This document shows, in pieces, positions 51,579 through 60,040 of a stretch of DNA of 64,000 nt. The stretch's first letter is position 1, and each line of letters begins with the position of its first letter. The notes under the pieces were generated by a model that was not told where the DNA came from, did not search any database, and saw only the letters and a program-made list of their open reading frames with translations. The translations under genes and the position numbers were made by a program. This DNA comes from Desulfuromonadales bacterium (GTDB lineage Bacteria; Desulfobacterota; Desulfuromonadia; Geobacterales; Pseudopelobacteraceae), in assembly GCA_013349325.1 (NCBI GenBank), contig DUZX01000010.1, forward strand, positions 1 through 64,000, in the 5' to 3' direction.

Positions 51579-54476
51579 TTGAACACCCCTTACCACGCCA
51601 AATACTATGCTGCCGAACTGTTGCGCAGGTCTGCGTCCGATGACATTGATAAACTTTCGATGTCATTGTTTGATGCCTCGGTTGACCTGAACCCGCATCA
51701 GATTGAAGCGGCCTTGTTCGCCTTCCGCTCTCCCCTGTCCAAAGGGGTGCTGCTGGCGGATGAGGTCGGCCTGGGCAAGACAATCGAAGCAGGGCTGGTG
51801 CTTTGCCAATATTGGGCAGAGCGTCGTCGCCGGCTTATCGTCATTTGCCCGGCATCGTTGCGCAAGCAGTGGAGCCTGGAACTGGAAGAAAAATTCAACC
51901 TGCCGTCGGTCATCCTCGAAGCCAAATCCTTTCGCGATGCCATCAATGCCGGTAATGACAATCCGTTCCAACAGAATGCTGTCATCATCACATCCCTGAA
52001 CTTCGCCACGGTAAAGAAAGAGACCGTCAAGCTGGTTCCTTGGGACTTGGCGGTTATTGACGAAGCGCACAAGCTGCGCAATGCCTACCGACCAAGCAAT
52101 CGTATGGGGCAAAGCATCCGCTGGGCGCTGGAAGACCGCAAGAAACTACTGCTCACTGCGACTCCCCTGCAAAACTCCCTGCTGGAACTGTATGGGCTAT
52201 CTACCCTTATCGATGACTTCATCTTTGGCGACCTGCCTTCCTTCCGTGAGCAATACACCGGCGGTAATGCCGACCTGGATAACCTGAAACGTCGTCTTGC
52301 CGGTTTCTGCAAGCGCACGCTGCGGTCGCAGGTGCTGGAATATATCCGCTACACTGAACGTCGCCCTATTACCCGTCCATTTCGCCCTTCCGACCAGGAA
52401 CAGGCGTTGTATGAGGCAATATCCGCATTCCTGCAACGCCCGGACACCTACGCCATTCCCGCCCGGCAGCGAACTCTGACCGTGCTGATTATCCGCAAGC
52501 TGTTGGCATCTTCTTCCTCTGCGGTCGCGGGAACGCTGGATACTATCCGCACTCGGCTGGAAGCCATACGTGCCGGATTGCCGGCACCGGAAAACCTGCT
52601 GGAAGAGCTGGTTGATGGCGATGAACTGGGTGATGACTTCCTTGAAGAAGAGCAAGAAACAGAAGAAAACCCCTCCCCAGCCCTCCCCTTATCAAGGGAG
52701 GGTGCTGAATTTACCCCCCTGACAAGGGGGGGCGTTGAATTTGACCGAGCCAAGCTGGATGCTGAAATAGCCGAACTTGACCGCTATGCACAATGTGCAC
52801 GCTCTATCTCTGTGGATACCAAGACCCGCACCCTCTGCACTGCCATTGATATCGGTTTTGGCGAAATGGAGAAGATGGGGGCACCGCGCAAGGCGCTTGT
52901 CTTCACCGAAAGCCGGCGGACGCAGGACTATCTGAAATCGTTTCTCGAAGCCAACGGTTTTGCCGGGCGTATCGTTGTTTTCAATGGGACCAACTCCGAC
53001 CCTGAAAGCAATGCCATATATAACCAATGGCTAAACACCAATGCGGGCACTGGTCGTATCAGCGGTTCCAAAACTGCTGACAAGCGCAATGCACTGATTG
53101 AACATTTCCGCGATGGTGCTGACATCATGCTTGCCACCGAAGCGGCCGCCGAAGGTGTCAACCTGCAATTCTGTTCATTGGTCGTCAACTATGACCTGCC
53201 GTGGAACCCGCAACGGATTGAACAGCGCATCGGTCGTTGCCACCGCTACGGCCAGAAGCATGATGTGGTGGTGATAAACTTCCTCAATGAGCGTAATGAC
53301 GCTGACCGGCGTGTGTATGAATTGCTGACCGAAAAGTTCAACCTTTTCTCTGGCGTCTTTGGCGCATCCGATGAAGTGTTGGGCACCATCGAGACAGGCG
53401 TGGACTTTGAACGCCGGGTATTGCGGATATATCAGGAATGCCGGTCGGAACAAGAGATTGAGACCGCTTTTGCCGCATTGCAGGCAGAAATGGAACAATC
53501 CATCGCCTCCCGTATGGACGATACCCGCAAGGCGCTGATGGAACATTTCGATGAAGATGTGCATACCCGCTTGAAAGTGCGGCTTGACCAGACCCAGCAC
53601 AGCCTCGACCGGTTCAGTAAACTGTTCTGGTCAGTCACCAAATCGGTCCTGGCCGAAAATGCCCGCTTCAACGATACGGACATGACCTTTGACCTGCATG
53701 CGGCACCGGCTGCCATGTCCATCGGAACCTATCATCTCATATCCAAAACCCGCCAGAATGTGGAAGGGGCTTTCCTTTACCGGCTTTCCCATCCATTGGG
53801 TGAATATGTTCTGAACAGTGCCTTGGAAACCGTTACACCCGAAGCCGAACTGCGCTTCAACATTAGCGGTCATCCGACACGGATTGCAATGGTGGAAGCC
53901 CTGAAAGGCACTTCCGGCATCCTGACGCTGGAACGGTTAAGCATTACCTCCTTTGATACCGAAGAACATCTGCTGTTCAGCGCTCTGACTGACAAAGGTG
54001 AAACACTTGACCAGGAACAGTGTGAAAAGCTTTTTCAATGCGGTGCCGAAGTTCTGCCGACTGTTATCGACAAAGGCATTAAAGAGCTCAGCGTTGCAAT
54101 TGACCGCCATGCAGTTGCCACGGTCAACCGTTCGATTGATGCAAACAACCGCCATTTTATGGATGAAAGAGACAAGCTGGAAAAGTGGGCTGATGATTTG
54201 ATTATTGCTGCGGAAAAGGATTTGAAAGACACCAAGGCAAAAATAAAACTGCTGAACCGGCAATCACGACAGGCCACTACAACTATCGAACAGGTTGACC
54301 TGCAAAAGCAGATTGCCGAGCTGGAAAAGAAGCAACGTCGTCAACGGCAGAAGGTCTTTGATGTTGAAGATGAAATAATTGAAAAACGTGATGGCTTGAT
54401 AAACGGGCTGGAAGAACAGCTATTACAAAGAGTTGAGCGGCAACCGTTGTTCACAATTCGCTGGTCAGTGATATAA
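51579..54476 (+). CDS. SNF2/RapA-type helicase of the defence island
   Basis: A 965-residue ATPase. The frame opens at TTG 51579; no ATG exists upstream in frame, and YYAAELLRRSASDDIDKL is a full-looking N-terminus. Walker A is in LADEVGLGKTIEAGL (~60-70), DEAH at ~161-164 (VIDEAHKLRN), motif III LLTATPLQNS, and the C-terminal lobe ends with IEQRIGRCHRYGQ (motif VI). A long coiled coil (~860-950) follows. Residues ~366-386 derive from an inserted palindromic element. It probably remodels or translocates on DNA for the Mod and Res proteins downstream. There is no nuclease domain of its own. Confidence 0.9.
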   Translation: MNTPYHAKYYAAELLRRSASDDIDKLSMSLFDASVDLNPHQIEAALFAFRSPLSKGVLLADEVGLGKTIEAGLVLCQYWAERRRRLIVICPASLRKQWSLELEEKFNLPSVILEAKSFRDAINAGNDNPFQQNAVIITSLNFATVKKETVKLVPWDLAVIDEAHKLRNAYRPSNRMGQSIRWALEDRKKLLLTATPLQNSLLELYGLSTLIDDFIFGDLPSFREQYTGGNADLDNLKRRLAGFCKRTLRSQVLEYIRYTERRPITRPFRPSDQEQALYEAISAFLQRPDTYAIPARQRTLTVLIIRKLLASSSSAVAGTLDTIRTRLEAIRAGLPAPENLLEELVDGDELGDDFLEEEQETEENPSPALPLSREGAEFTPLTRGGVEFDRAKLDAEIAELDRYAQCARSISVDTKTRTLCTAIDIGFGEMEKMGAPRKALVFTESRRTQDYLKSFLEANGFAGRIVVFNGTNSDPESNAIYNQWLNTNAGTGRISGSKTADKRNALIEHFRDGADIMLATEAAAEGVNLQFCSLVVNYDLPWNPQRIEQRIGRCHRYGQKHDVVVINFLNERNDADRRVYELLTEKFNLFSGVFGASDEVLGTIETGVDFERRVLRIYQECRSEQEIETAFAALQAEMEQSIASRMDDTRKALMEHFDEDVHTRLKVRLDQTQHSLDRFSKLFWSVTKSVLAENARFNDTDMTFDLHAAPAAMSIGTYHLISKTRQNVEGAFLYRLSHPLGEYVLNSALETVTPEAELRFNISGHPTRIAMVEALKGTSGILTLERLSITSFDTEEHLLFSALTDKGETLDQEQCEKLFQCGAEVLPTVIDKGIKELSVAIDRHAVATVNRSIDANNRHFMDERDKLEKWADDLIIAAEKDLKDTKAKIKLLNRQSRQATTTIEQVDLQKQIAELEKKQRRQRQKVFDVEDEIIEKRDGLINGLEEQLLQRVERQPLFTIRWSVI
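52669..52733 (+). repeat. palindromic element inserted in frame in the SNF2 gene
   Basis: Two GC hairpins, CCCTCCC (52681-52687)/GGGAGGG (52696-52702) and CCCCCC (52714-52719)/GGGGGG (52726-52731), encode PSPALPLSREG and TPLTRGG inside the protein. This low-complexity stretch lies between the two helicase lobes in an acidic linker. It resembles dispersed intergenic palindromes, here translated. Confidence 0.75.
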
Positions 54477-54561
54477 TAACTTTATTGTTATAAATATCAT
54501 TGCTTAAAATAATAATTATGTTATTTTATGTTTATTGCTAAATAACATAAAGGTTATCTAT

Positions 54562-55032
54562 ATGCTGCCAAAACATAAGCTGATAGCACGTCAACAGCTT
54601 GATAAAGCCTTATCTGGCTATGCAATTGCAAAGCAAACCTCCGTGCCGGTCAAAGGATGGGTGCGAGCAATCCGTGAGGCTCTTGGTATGTCAGGCAAAC
54701 AACTGGCAAACAGACTGAATGTCAGTCAACCACGCATACCGAAGCTGGAACAGGATGAAGTATCCGGTTCTGTTTCGTTGAAAACCATGCGTCAGGCTGC
54801 CGAGGCGATGGACTGCGTTTTTGTCTATGCAATTGTTCCCCGCACAACTCTGGAAGAAACTGTCAGGGCACAGGCTCGCACTGTTGCTGCAGCTCGTATG
54901 CAGAGTGTATCGCACACCATGATGCTTGAAGCACAAAGCTTATCTGCCGATGAACAGCGTGCCTCGTTCGATGCTGCGGTTGATGAACTCGTTCTGGAAA
55001 TGCCCAAAGAGCTATGGAAGCCAGAACCATGA
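54562..55032 (+). CDS. mobile mystery protein A (HTH regulator)
   Basis: About 156 residues from ATG 54562 (AAAGGT upstream). The HTH reads AIREALGMSGKQLANRLNVS, QPRIPKLEQDEVSGSVSLKT. This is the A partner of the A/B pair found in plasmids and islands; it probably represses or neutralises the Fic protein B. It overlaps gene B (ATGA). Confidence 0.87.
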   Translation: MLPKHKLIARQQLDKALSGYAIAKQTSVPVKGWVRAIREALGMSGKQLANRLNVSQPRIPKLEQDEVSGSVSLKTMRQAAEAMDCVFVYAIVPRTTLEETVRAQARTVAAARMQSVSHTMMLEAQSLSADEQRASFDAAVDELVLEMPKELWKPEP

Positions 55033-55613
55033 ACTTCGACTATCCAGAAGGTGCCACACCACTTGACCCGGATGAGGCTCGGGGGCTGCTGCTTTCCCAT
55101 ATCACCAACCGAACGGAGCTTGACCGCTGGGAGCAGGAGAACATTGTCGAAGCCGAGACATGGGCATTCCGCCGTGCGCCCCGTGACATTCTGACCGAAG
55201 ATTTCATCAAAAAACTACACAAGCGGATGTTCGGTACGGTCTGGCGCTGGGCAGGTGAATTCAGAGCCACCAGCAAAAACATCGGTGTTCCTGCTTGGCA
55301 GATAACCACTGACCTCCGTAACCTTTGTGCTGATTGTGCTACCTGGATTGAACATGGCATCGTTGTGCCGGATGAAATTGCTGCATGTTTCCATCACCGC
55401 CTGACAGCCATTCACCCTTTTCCCAACGGCAATGGTCGCCATGCCCGACTGATGACAGACGTTTTACTGGTTCATTTGTTAAAGCGACCTCGTTTTTCAT
55501 GGGGCAGCGGCAATCTGATCAACGCTGGTGATTGTCGCCAACAGTATATCAAAGCCATCCGTGCCGCCGATGGACACGATTACGCTGCATTGATGCAATT
55601 TGTCCGGTCATAG
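55029..55613 (+). CDS. mobile mystery protein B (Fic domain)
   Basis: About 194 residues. The Fic motif is HPFPNGNGRHAR (histidine 129): the catalytic His, the phosphate-binding GNGR and the second Arg are present, but the usual Asp/Glu before GNG is Asn. Fic enzymes transfer AMP or other phosphate-linked groups to target proteins; the Asn may reduce or change activity. No inhibitory (S/T)xxxE(G/N) helix is obvious, so protein A may be the control. Likely a toxin-antitoxin-like module. Confidence 0.87.
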   Translation: MNFDYPEGATPLDPDEARGLLLSHITNRTELDRWEQENIVEAETWAFRRAPRDILTEDFIKKLHKRMFGTVWRWAGEFRATSKNIGVPAWQITTDLRNLCADCATWIEHGIVVPDEIAACFHHRLTAIHPFPNGNGRHARLMTDVLLVHLLKRPRFSWGSGNLINAGDCRQQYIKAIRAADGHDYAALMQFVRS

Positions 55614-55641
55614 TAACATTCAAACATTTACGGGAGCATCT

Positions 55642-58600
55642 ATGTCTGACAACCTGAATAAACTCAAAGCAATTCTGCGGGAAATGTTTCAGCTCGACCA
55701 AGCCGACCTGGACTTTGGCATTTACCGCATCATGAACCAGAAGCGGGACGAGATTGAACAATTCCTCGACCGCGACCTACTGCCACAGGTGAAGACAGTC
55801 TTTGCCGGTTTTCAGGGTGATGACCAGAGCAGCGTCCGGGATGAAATGGACAAACTGAAAAAGACATTGGAAGACGCCGGTGTGGTTGCGGAAACGTCGC
55901 CAAAATATCAGGCGCTGCAAGCCAAGCTGTCTTCATCGGTAGATGTATCGGCACTGGAAAACGAAGTATTTTCTCAACTCACCAACTTCTTCCGTCGCTA
56001 CTATAATGGGGGAGACTTCCTGTCTCTGCGCCGCTACAAGGCGGGCGTCTATGCCATTCCCTACGAAGGGGAAGAGGTAAAACTTCACTGGGCGAACGCC
56101 GACCAGTATTACATCAAGTCTTCGGAAAACTTCCGCGATTACACCTTCAAGCTGCCATCCGGCAAGCGGGCACACTTCAAGCTGGTGGACGCCTCCACCG
56201 AGCAGAACAACAAGAAGGAGCAAGCCGGCGCTGAACGGCGATTCTATCTATCAGACGGGGAGACACGGGGACAAGGAGATGGGGGGAGGTTTATTGAGGA
56301 GAAGGATGGGGAGATTTATATTTATTTCCAGTATGCCCCGCATCCGGAAAACAAAAAACAATCTCAGCTCAATACCGAAACAATCGAAGCAGTCAGAGCC
56401 TTTTTCTCCCAGTCCCCCAGTCACCCCTTCCCCCAGTCAGCCTTTCAACCCGCTCCGACCGAGAAGAACACCAAGCGCACCCTGCTGGAAAAGCACCTGA
56501 ACGACTACACTGCCAAATATTCTTTTGATTACTTCATCCACAAAGACCTTGGCGGTTTCATGCGCCGGGAGCTGGACTTTTTCATCAAGAACGAAATCCT
56601 CTTTATCGATGACCTGGATGCCGACCATGTGAAGGCCACAATCTCAAAGGTGAAGGTCATCAAGGAAATCGGGCACAAGGTCATTGCCTTTCTGGAACAG
56701 TTGGAAAACTTCCAGAAGAAGCTTTGGCTGAAAAAGAAATTTGTGGTGGAGACCGGCTATTGCAGCACACTTGACAAAGTGCCGGAAGAGTTGTATCCGG
56801 CCATTATTGACAATGCTGCACAGTTGGAAGAATGGAAGCGGCTCTTTACTATCCAGGATATTGAAGGGGATTTGCACACACCCAAATATACTGACCCGCT
56901 GACAGTGGCGTTCCTGAAAGCCAATCCCTTCCTTGTTATTGATACAGCTTTCTTTGACTGTGAGTTTACGGAAAAGCTGCTGGCGTCGTTTGATAATCTG
57001 GACGAGGCAACAAATGGTCTGTTGGTGCATAGCGAGAATTTTCAAGCGTTAAACCTGTTGGTAGAACGTTTTAGGGGGCAAGTGAAGTGCACTTATATTG
57101 ACCCTCCCTACAATACTGGAGATGATGGCTTTCCTTACAAAGATAATTATCAGTATTCGAGCTGGCTCAGCATGCTGGACAGTAGAATAACAATCTCCCG
57201 TGAACTGCTCAGCAGTGAAGGACTGTTTTTCTTGCAAATCGGTGATGATGAAGCCGGCCGCTCAAGAATTTTAGTGGAAAATATTTTCCCTGAGCGCAAA
57301 AACTCTGTAGTTGTGCGCCGTGGGGTAAAGAATGTTCAAGCTCAGTTTAACGACATTGATAAGCTTAACTTGGGGCATGACGTAATTCATGTTTGTGCCA
57401 ACAAGGCTGGTACCCGGCTACCACATCTACGGCAAAAACTTGAGGCGGAAAAAGCCGGTAAGTTTGATACGTTTTGGAGAGGTACTGATAGAGGCACAAT
57501 GAGATATGAACTATTTGGTCAAACCCCTTCTACTGGTCAATGGCGCTGGGAGAAGGGGCGAGCAACTAAGGCAAAAGACGACTACATTTATTATCTGCAA
57601 AATGAAAGTGAAAATAAATCCCTTGATGATTGGTATGTCGAAAATCTACAAGCTGGCACTGACCTTGATTTTGTTCGCTTGAATGAAGAAAATGTTGTTC
57701 AGTATTACGTCCCACCACAAGGACATAAGTTAGTAAGCGACAACTGGCTTGATGTTACCTCGACCGGCAGTTTGACTGACTTCCCTCATGAAAAAGGACT
57801 GGCGCTTCTACATAGAGTTATTTCATGGAATACGGCACCTAACGATTACATCCTTGATTTTTTTGCTGGTTCCGGTTCAGTCGGACATGCTGCATTCTCT
57901 TTCCCTTTGGGCCACTCCCAATCACGTCGATATATTCTTATAGAAATGGGAGAATATTTTGATACGACGTTGAAGCCCCGCTTAAAAAAATATATTTACT
58001 CTAAAGAATATATCAACGACAAGCCTGTCTCACGTAAAGGCTCCAGCCATATGTTCAAATACATCCGGCTGGAGAGCTACGAAGACGCCCTCAATAACTT
58101 GCAGCTAAAACGCACGCCGGAGCAGGGCAGTCTGCTCGAACAGCACGATAAGCTGCGTGAACAGTATATGCTCTCGTATATGCTGGATGTGGAAAGCGCC
58201 GGCAGCACATCCCTCTTGAACGTATCGGCCTTCGCCGATCCGTTCAACTATCGTATGAATATTGCCCGTGGCAATGAAACCAAGGAAACGGTTGTTGACC
58301 TGGTGGAAACCTTCAACTGGCTATTGGGCATCAAGGTGCTGCGTATCAGCCAGAAGGATTGTCGCACGGCTGATTTTGAGCGAGATGGAGAGGGGCGGTT
58401 GCAGATTGTCAAGGGGAGTATGCGTAAGGCAAATCCCCCCCAGCCCCCCTTTATCAAGGGGGGAGCTGAAAACCAATCTTCAGACAATTTTCACTGTAAT
58501 CAAGGTGTTAAGTCCCCCTTGATAAAGGGGGATTTAGGGGGATTTGCCTTTCAGGAAGTTGAAGGCCAAACCCTTTCCGGGGATAAGGTGCTTATCATCT

Positions 58601-58812
58601 GGCGCACCTTGACCGACAACCCGGAGCAGGACAATCTGATGCTGGATGCATGGTTCGGCAAGCGCAACTACAACACGCTTGATTTCGAATTCTCCCGCAT
58701 CTATGTCAATGGCGACAATAATCTTGAAAACCTGAAAATCGGTGAAGAGCGTTGGAAGGTGGCGCTGATTGAGCAGGAATTCAAGAAGCTGATGTTCGAT
58801 GTGGAGGTGTAG
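55642..58812 (+). CDS. type III-like adenine-specific DNA methyltransferase (Mod)
   Basis: About 1056 residues from ATG 55642 (GGGAG six bases upstream). A ~450-residue helical N-terminal region precedes the catalytic DPPYNTGDDGFPYKDNYQYS (motif IV, ~487) and the SAM site DFFAGSGSVGHAAF (motif I, ~737): the beta-class order of N6-adenine methyltransferases. Much of the catalytic and target-recognition part (~56930-58010) is more A/T-rich than the flanks. Inserted repeats lie at ~56260-56440 and 58431-58545. It should both modify host DNA and provide sequence recognition for the Res protein at 60040. Confidence 0.9.
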   Translation: MSDNLNKLKAILREMFQLDQADLDFGIYRIMNQKRDEIEQFLDRDLLPQVKTVFAGFQGDDQSSVRDEMDKLKKTLEDAGVVAETSPKYQALQAKLSSSVDVSALENEVFSQLTNFFRRYYNGGDFLSLRRYKAGVYAIPYEGEEVKLHWANADQYYIKSSENFRDYTFKLPSGKRAHFKLVDASTEQNNKKEQAGAERRFYLSDGETRGQGDGGRFIEEKDGEIYIYFQYAPHPENKKQSQLNTETIEAVRAFFSQSPSHPFPQSAFQPAPTEKNTKRTLLEKHLNDYTAKYSFDYFIHKDLGGFMRRELDFFIKNEILFIDDLDADHVKATISKVKVIKEIGHKVIAFLEQLENFQKKLWLKKKFVVETGYCSTLDKVPEELYPAIIDNAAQLEEWKRLFTIQDIEGDLHTPKYTDPLTVAFLKANPFLVIDTAFFDCEFTEKLLASFDNLDEATNGLLVHSENFQALNLLVERFRGQVKCTYIDPPYNTGDDGFPYKDNYQYSSWLSMLDSRITISRELLSSEGLFFLQIGDDEAGRSRILVENIFPERKNSVVVRRGVKNVQAQFNDIDKLNLGHDVIHVCANKAGTRLPHLRQKLEAEKAGKFDTFWRGTDRGTMRYELFGQTPSTGQWRWEKGRATKAKDDYIYYLQNESENKSLDDWYVENLQAGTDLDFVRLNEENVVQYYVPPQGHKLVSDNWLDVTSTGSLTDFPHEKGLALLHRVISWNTAPNDYILDFFAGSGSVGHAAFSFPLGHSQSRRYILIEMGEYFDTTLKPRLKKYIYSKEYINDKPVSRKGSSHMFKYIRLESYEDALNNLQLKRTPEQGSLLEQHDKLREQYMLSYMLDVESAGSTSLLNVSAFADPFNYRMNIARGNETKETVVDLVETFNWLLGIKVLRISQKDCRTADFERDGEGRLQIVKGSMRKANPPQPPFIKGGAENQSSDNFHCNQGVKSPLIKGDLGGFAFQEVEGQTLSGDKVLIIWRTLTDNPEQDNLMLDAWFGKRNYNTLDFEFSRIYVNGDNNLENLKIGEERWKVALIEQEFKKLMFDVEV
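58431..58545 (+). repeat. 115-bp inverted-repeat element inserted in frame in mod
   Basis: The ends AAATCCCCC (58431-58439) and GGGGGATTT (58537-58545) are exact inverted repeats. Two inner hairpins lie at 58444-58463 and 58514-58531. The element is translated as NPPQPPFIKGG ... KSPLIKGDLGGF, 38 residues in frame with no stop. It is the same kind of element as in the SNF2 gene. Confidence 0.82.
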
Positions 58813-58848
58813 AATCAGTTATTCGAAAATTTCGAATAACTGATTCTA
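58810..58848. terminator. 17-bp perfect palindrome at the mod/vapC convergent ends
   Basis: TAGAATCAGTTATTCGA (58810-58826) and its exact complement (58832-58848) around AAATT. It contains the mod stop codon and reaches the vapC stop codon. There is no long T run, so it is either a weak bidirectional terminator or a recombination scar. Confidence 0.78.
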
Positions 58849-59232
58849 CCATTCTGTTCTCACCGGATAGCGGCTGATATGTGTATCCGGGGTGAGTATG
58901 GTCATGCCGCCAGCAATTGCCTGACAGATGATAATACGGTCAAACGGGTCTTTGTGATATTCCGGCAGGCGGGATAGCTGAAGTACGGCGGCTTCATCAA
59001 GCGGCAAGGTTTCTATCCGATGACGAATGCGGTTGATTTTGATAAAATCGTGTGGAAGTTCTGGCAACGGCAGCTTACCCAAGTTGTGTTTTACGATAAT
59101 CTCCCATGCTGATGCTACGCTAAGATAAATATCATTTGAGGGGTCTTCAAACAGACGACGGGCAGTCAAGGACAATTCAGGACTATCGGAAACAAGCCAG
59201 AGAAACGAGCAGGTATCCAAAAGGATGTTCAT
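58846..59232 (-). CDS. vapC: PIN-domain toxin VapC
   Basis: A 128-residue PIN ribonuclease. The acidic metal site is complete: Asp6 (LLDTCSF), Glu44 (SAWEIIVK), Asp95 and Asp98 (DPFDRIIICQA). It overlaps its antitoxin gene by 4 bases, which precedes it. The pair stands on the strand opposite to mod and res, splitting them. Confidence 0.9.
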   Translation of the reverse strand: MNILLDTCSFLWLVSDSPELSLTARRLFEDPSNDIYLSVASAWEIIVKHNLGKLPLPELPHDFIKINRIRHRIETLPLDEAAVLQLSRLPEYHKDPFDRIIICQAIAGGMTILTPDTHISRYPVRTEW

Positions 59233-59474
59233 AGCGACTTGCCGGAAAACAGCGCGATGGTTTCTTCGGGAAGTTCATCAAAAAATGAGGCGGGCAGCGT
59301 GAATGTTCCTTTAGCGAGACCAATCGGGCGTTTAGTCGCAACCTTGCTCATAATAGGACGTATTTCCGCAATTGGCTTGTTTCGTTTGCAGAGAATAAAG
59401 CTCTCTCCCTTTGCAACCTCGTCGAGATAGTGGGAAAAATGGGTTTTGGCTTCTTGAACGTTTATAGTTATCAT
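59229..59474 (-). CDS. Phd/YefM-type antitoxin of the VapBC pair
   Basis: An 81-residue protein with the Phd/YefM N-terminus (MITINVQEAKTHFSHYLDEV, GESFILCKRNKPIAEIRP) for DNA binding and a C-terminal toxin-binding tail. It should neutralise VapC and repress the operon. Confidence 0.85.
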   Translation of the reverse strand: MITINVQEAKTHFSHYLDEVAKGESFILCKRNKPIAEIRPIMSKVATKRPIGLAKGTFTLPASFFDELPEETIALFSGKSL

Positions 59475-59519
59475 AGTAGTTGAATAGTAAACCAGCTAGT
59501 TGGTCAGGTCAAGAAATCT

Positions 59520-59625
59520 GATGGGGTGACAAGCAGACTGGGTGATGGGGTGACAGTGAGATGGGGAGACTGGGTGTACTCTGTTTCTCCCGGTCTACCC
59601 ATCTGCCCATCCCCATGTCAGAATC
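59520..59625 (+). repeat. GGGGAGA/GGGTGAC-type short degenerate repeats
   Basis: Runs of seven-base words such as TGGGGTGAC, GATGGGGAGAC and the complement CTGCCCATCCCC recur through this stretch. The same words occur inside mod (56258-56290, 56405-56440) and at the start of res (60040-60078), where they are translated. They resemble the short tandem repeats spread in cyanobacterial and some Geobacter genomes. Confidence 0.55.
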
Positions 59626-60040
59626 AAGTGGGAGCAAGGGGCAAAATCTGAAAATTCAAAATCATAAAGACCTGTACGTGTGGCAACTCGCAATGGATTC
59701 CGCCATGCATATTTATGAGGCGACCAAGAAGTTACCGACAGAGGAAAAATACTCCCTTGTTGACCAGATTCGCCGCTCGTCACGTTCAGTTGCGGCAAAT
59801 ATTGCGGAGGCGTGGCGAAAGCGGCGCTATGAAGCTGCCTTTGTCGCAAAATTGAGCGACGCTGAAGCGGAAGCGTGCGAGACGCAGACATGGCTCGAAT
59901 TCTGTAAACGCTGCGGATACCTGCCAGAATCAAGGACAACCGAACTTGACCGGATGTACGATGACATCCTCGGTAAACTTATTGCCATGATAAACGGTGC
60001 CAAAAACTGGACAATAATCAAAACAAAGGATTCTAAATAA
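59615..60040 (+). CDS. four-helix-bundle protein (23S IVS / S23 family)
   Basis: About 141 residues from ATG 59615; the frame upstream is repeat sequence. NHKDLYVWQLAMDSAMHIYE, YSLVDQIRRSSRSVAANIAEA and the C-terminal helices match the family often encoded inside ribosomal intervening sequences and mobile islands. Function unknown. Its stop overlaps the res start (TAATG). Confidence 0.82.
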   Translation: MSESSGSKGQNLKIQNHKDLYVWQLAMDSAMHIYEATKKLPTEEKYSLVDQIRRSSRSVAANIAEAWRKRRYEAAFVAKLSDAEAEACETQTWLEFCKRCGYLPESRTTELDRMYDDILGKLIAMINGAKNWTIIKTKDSK

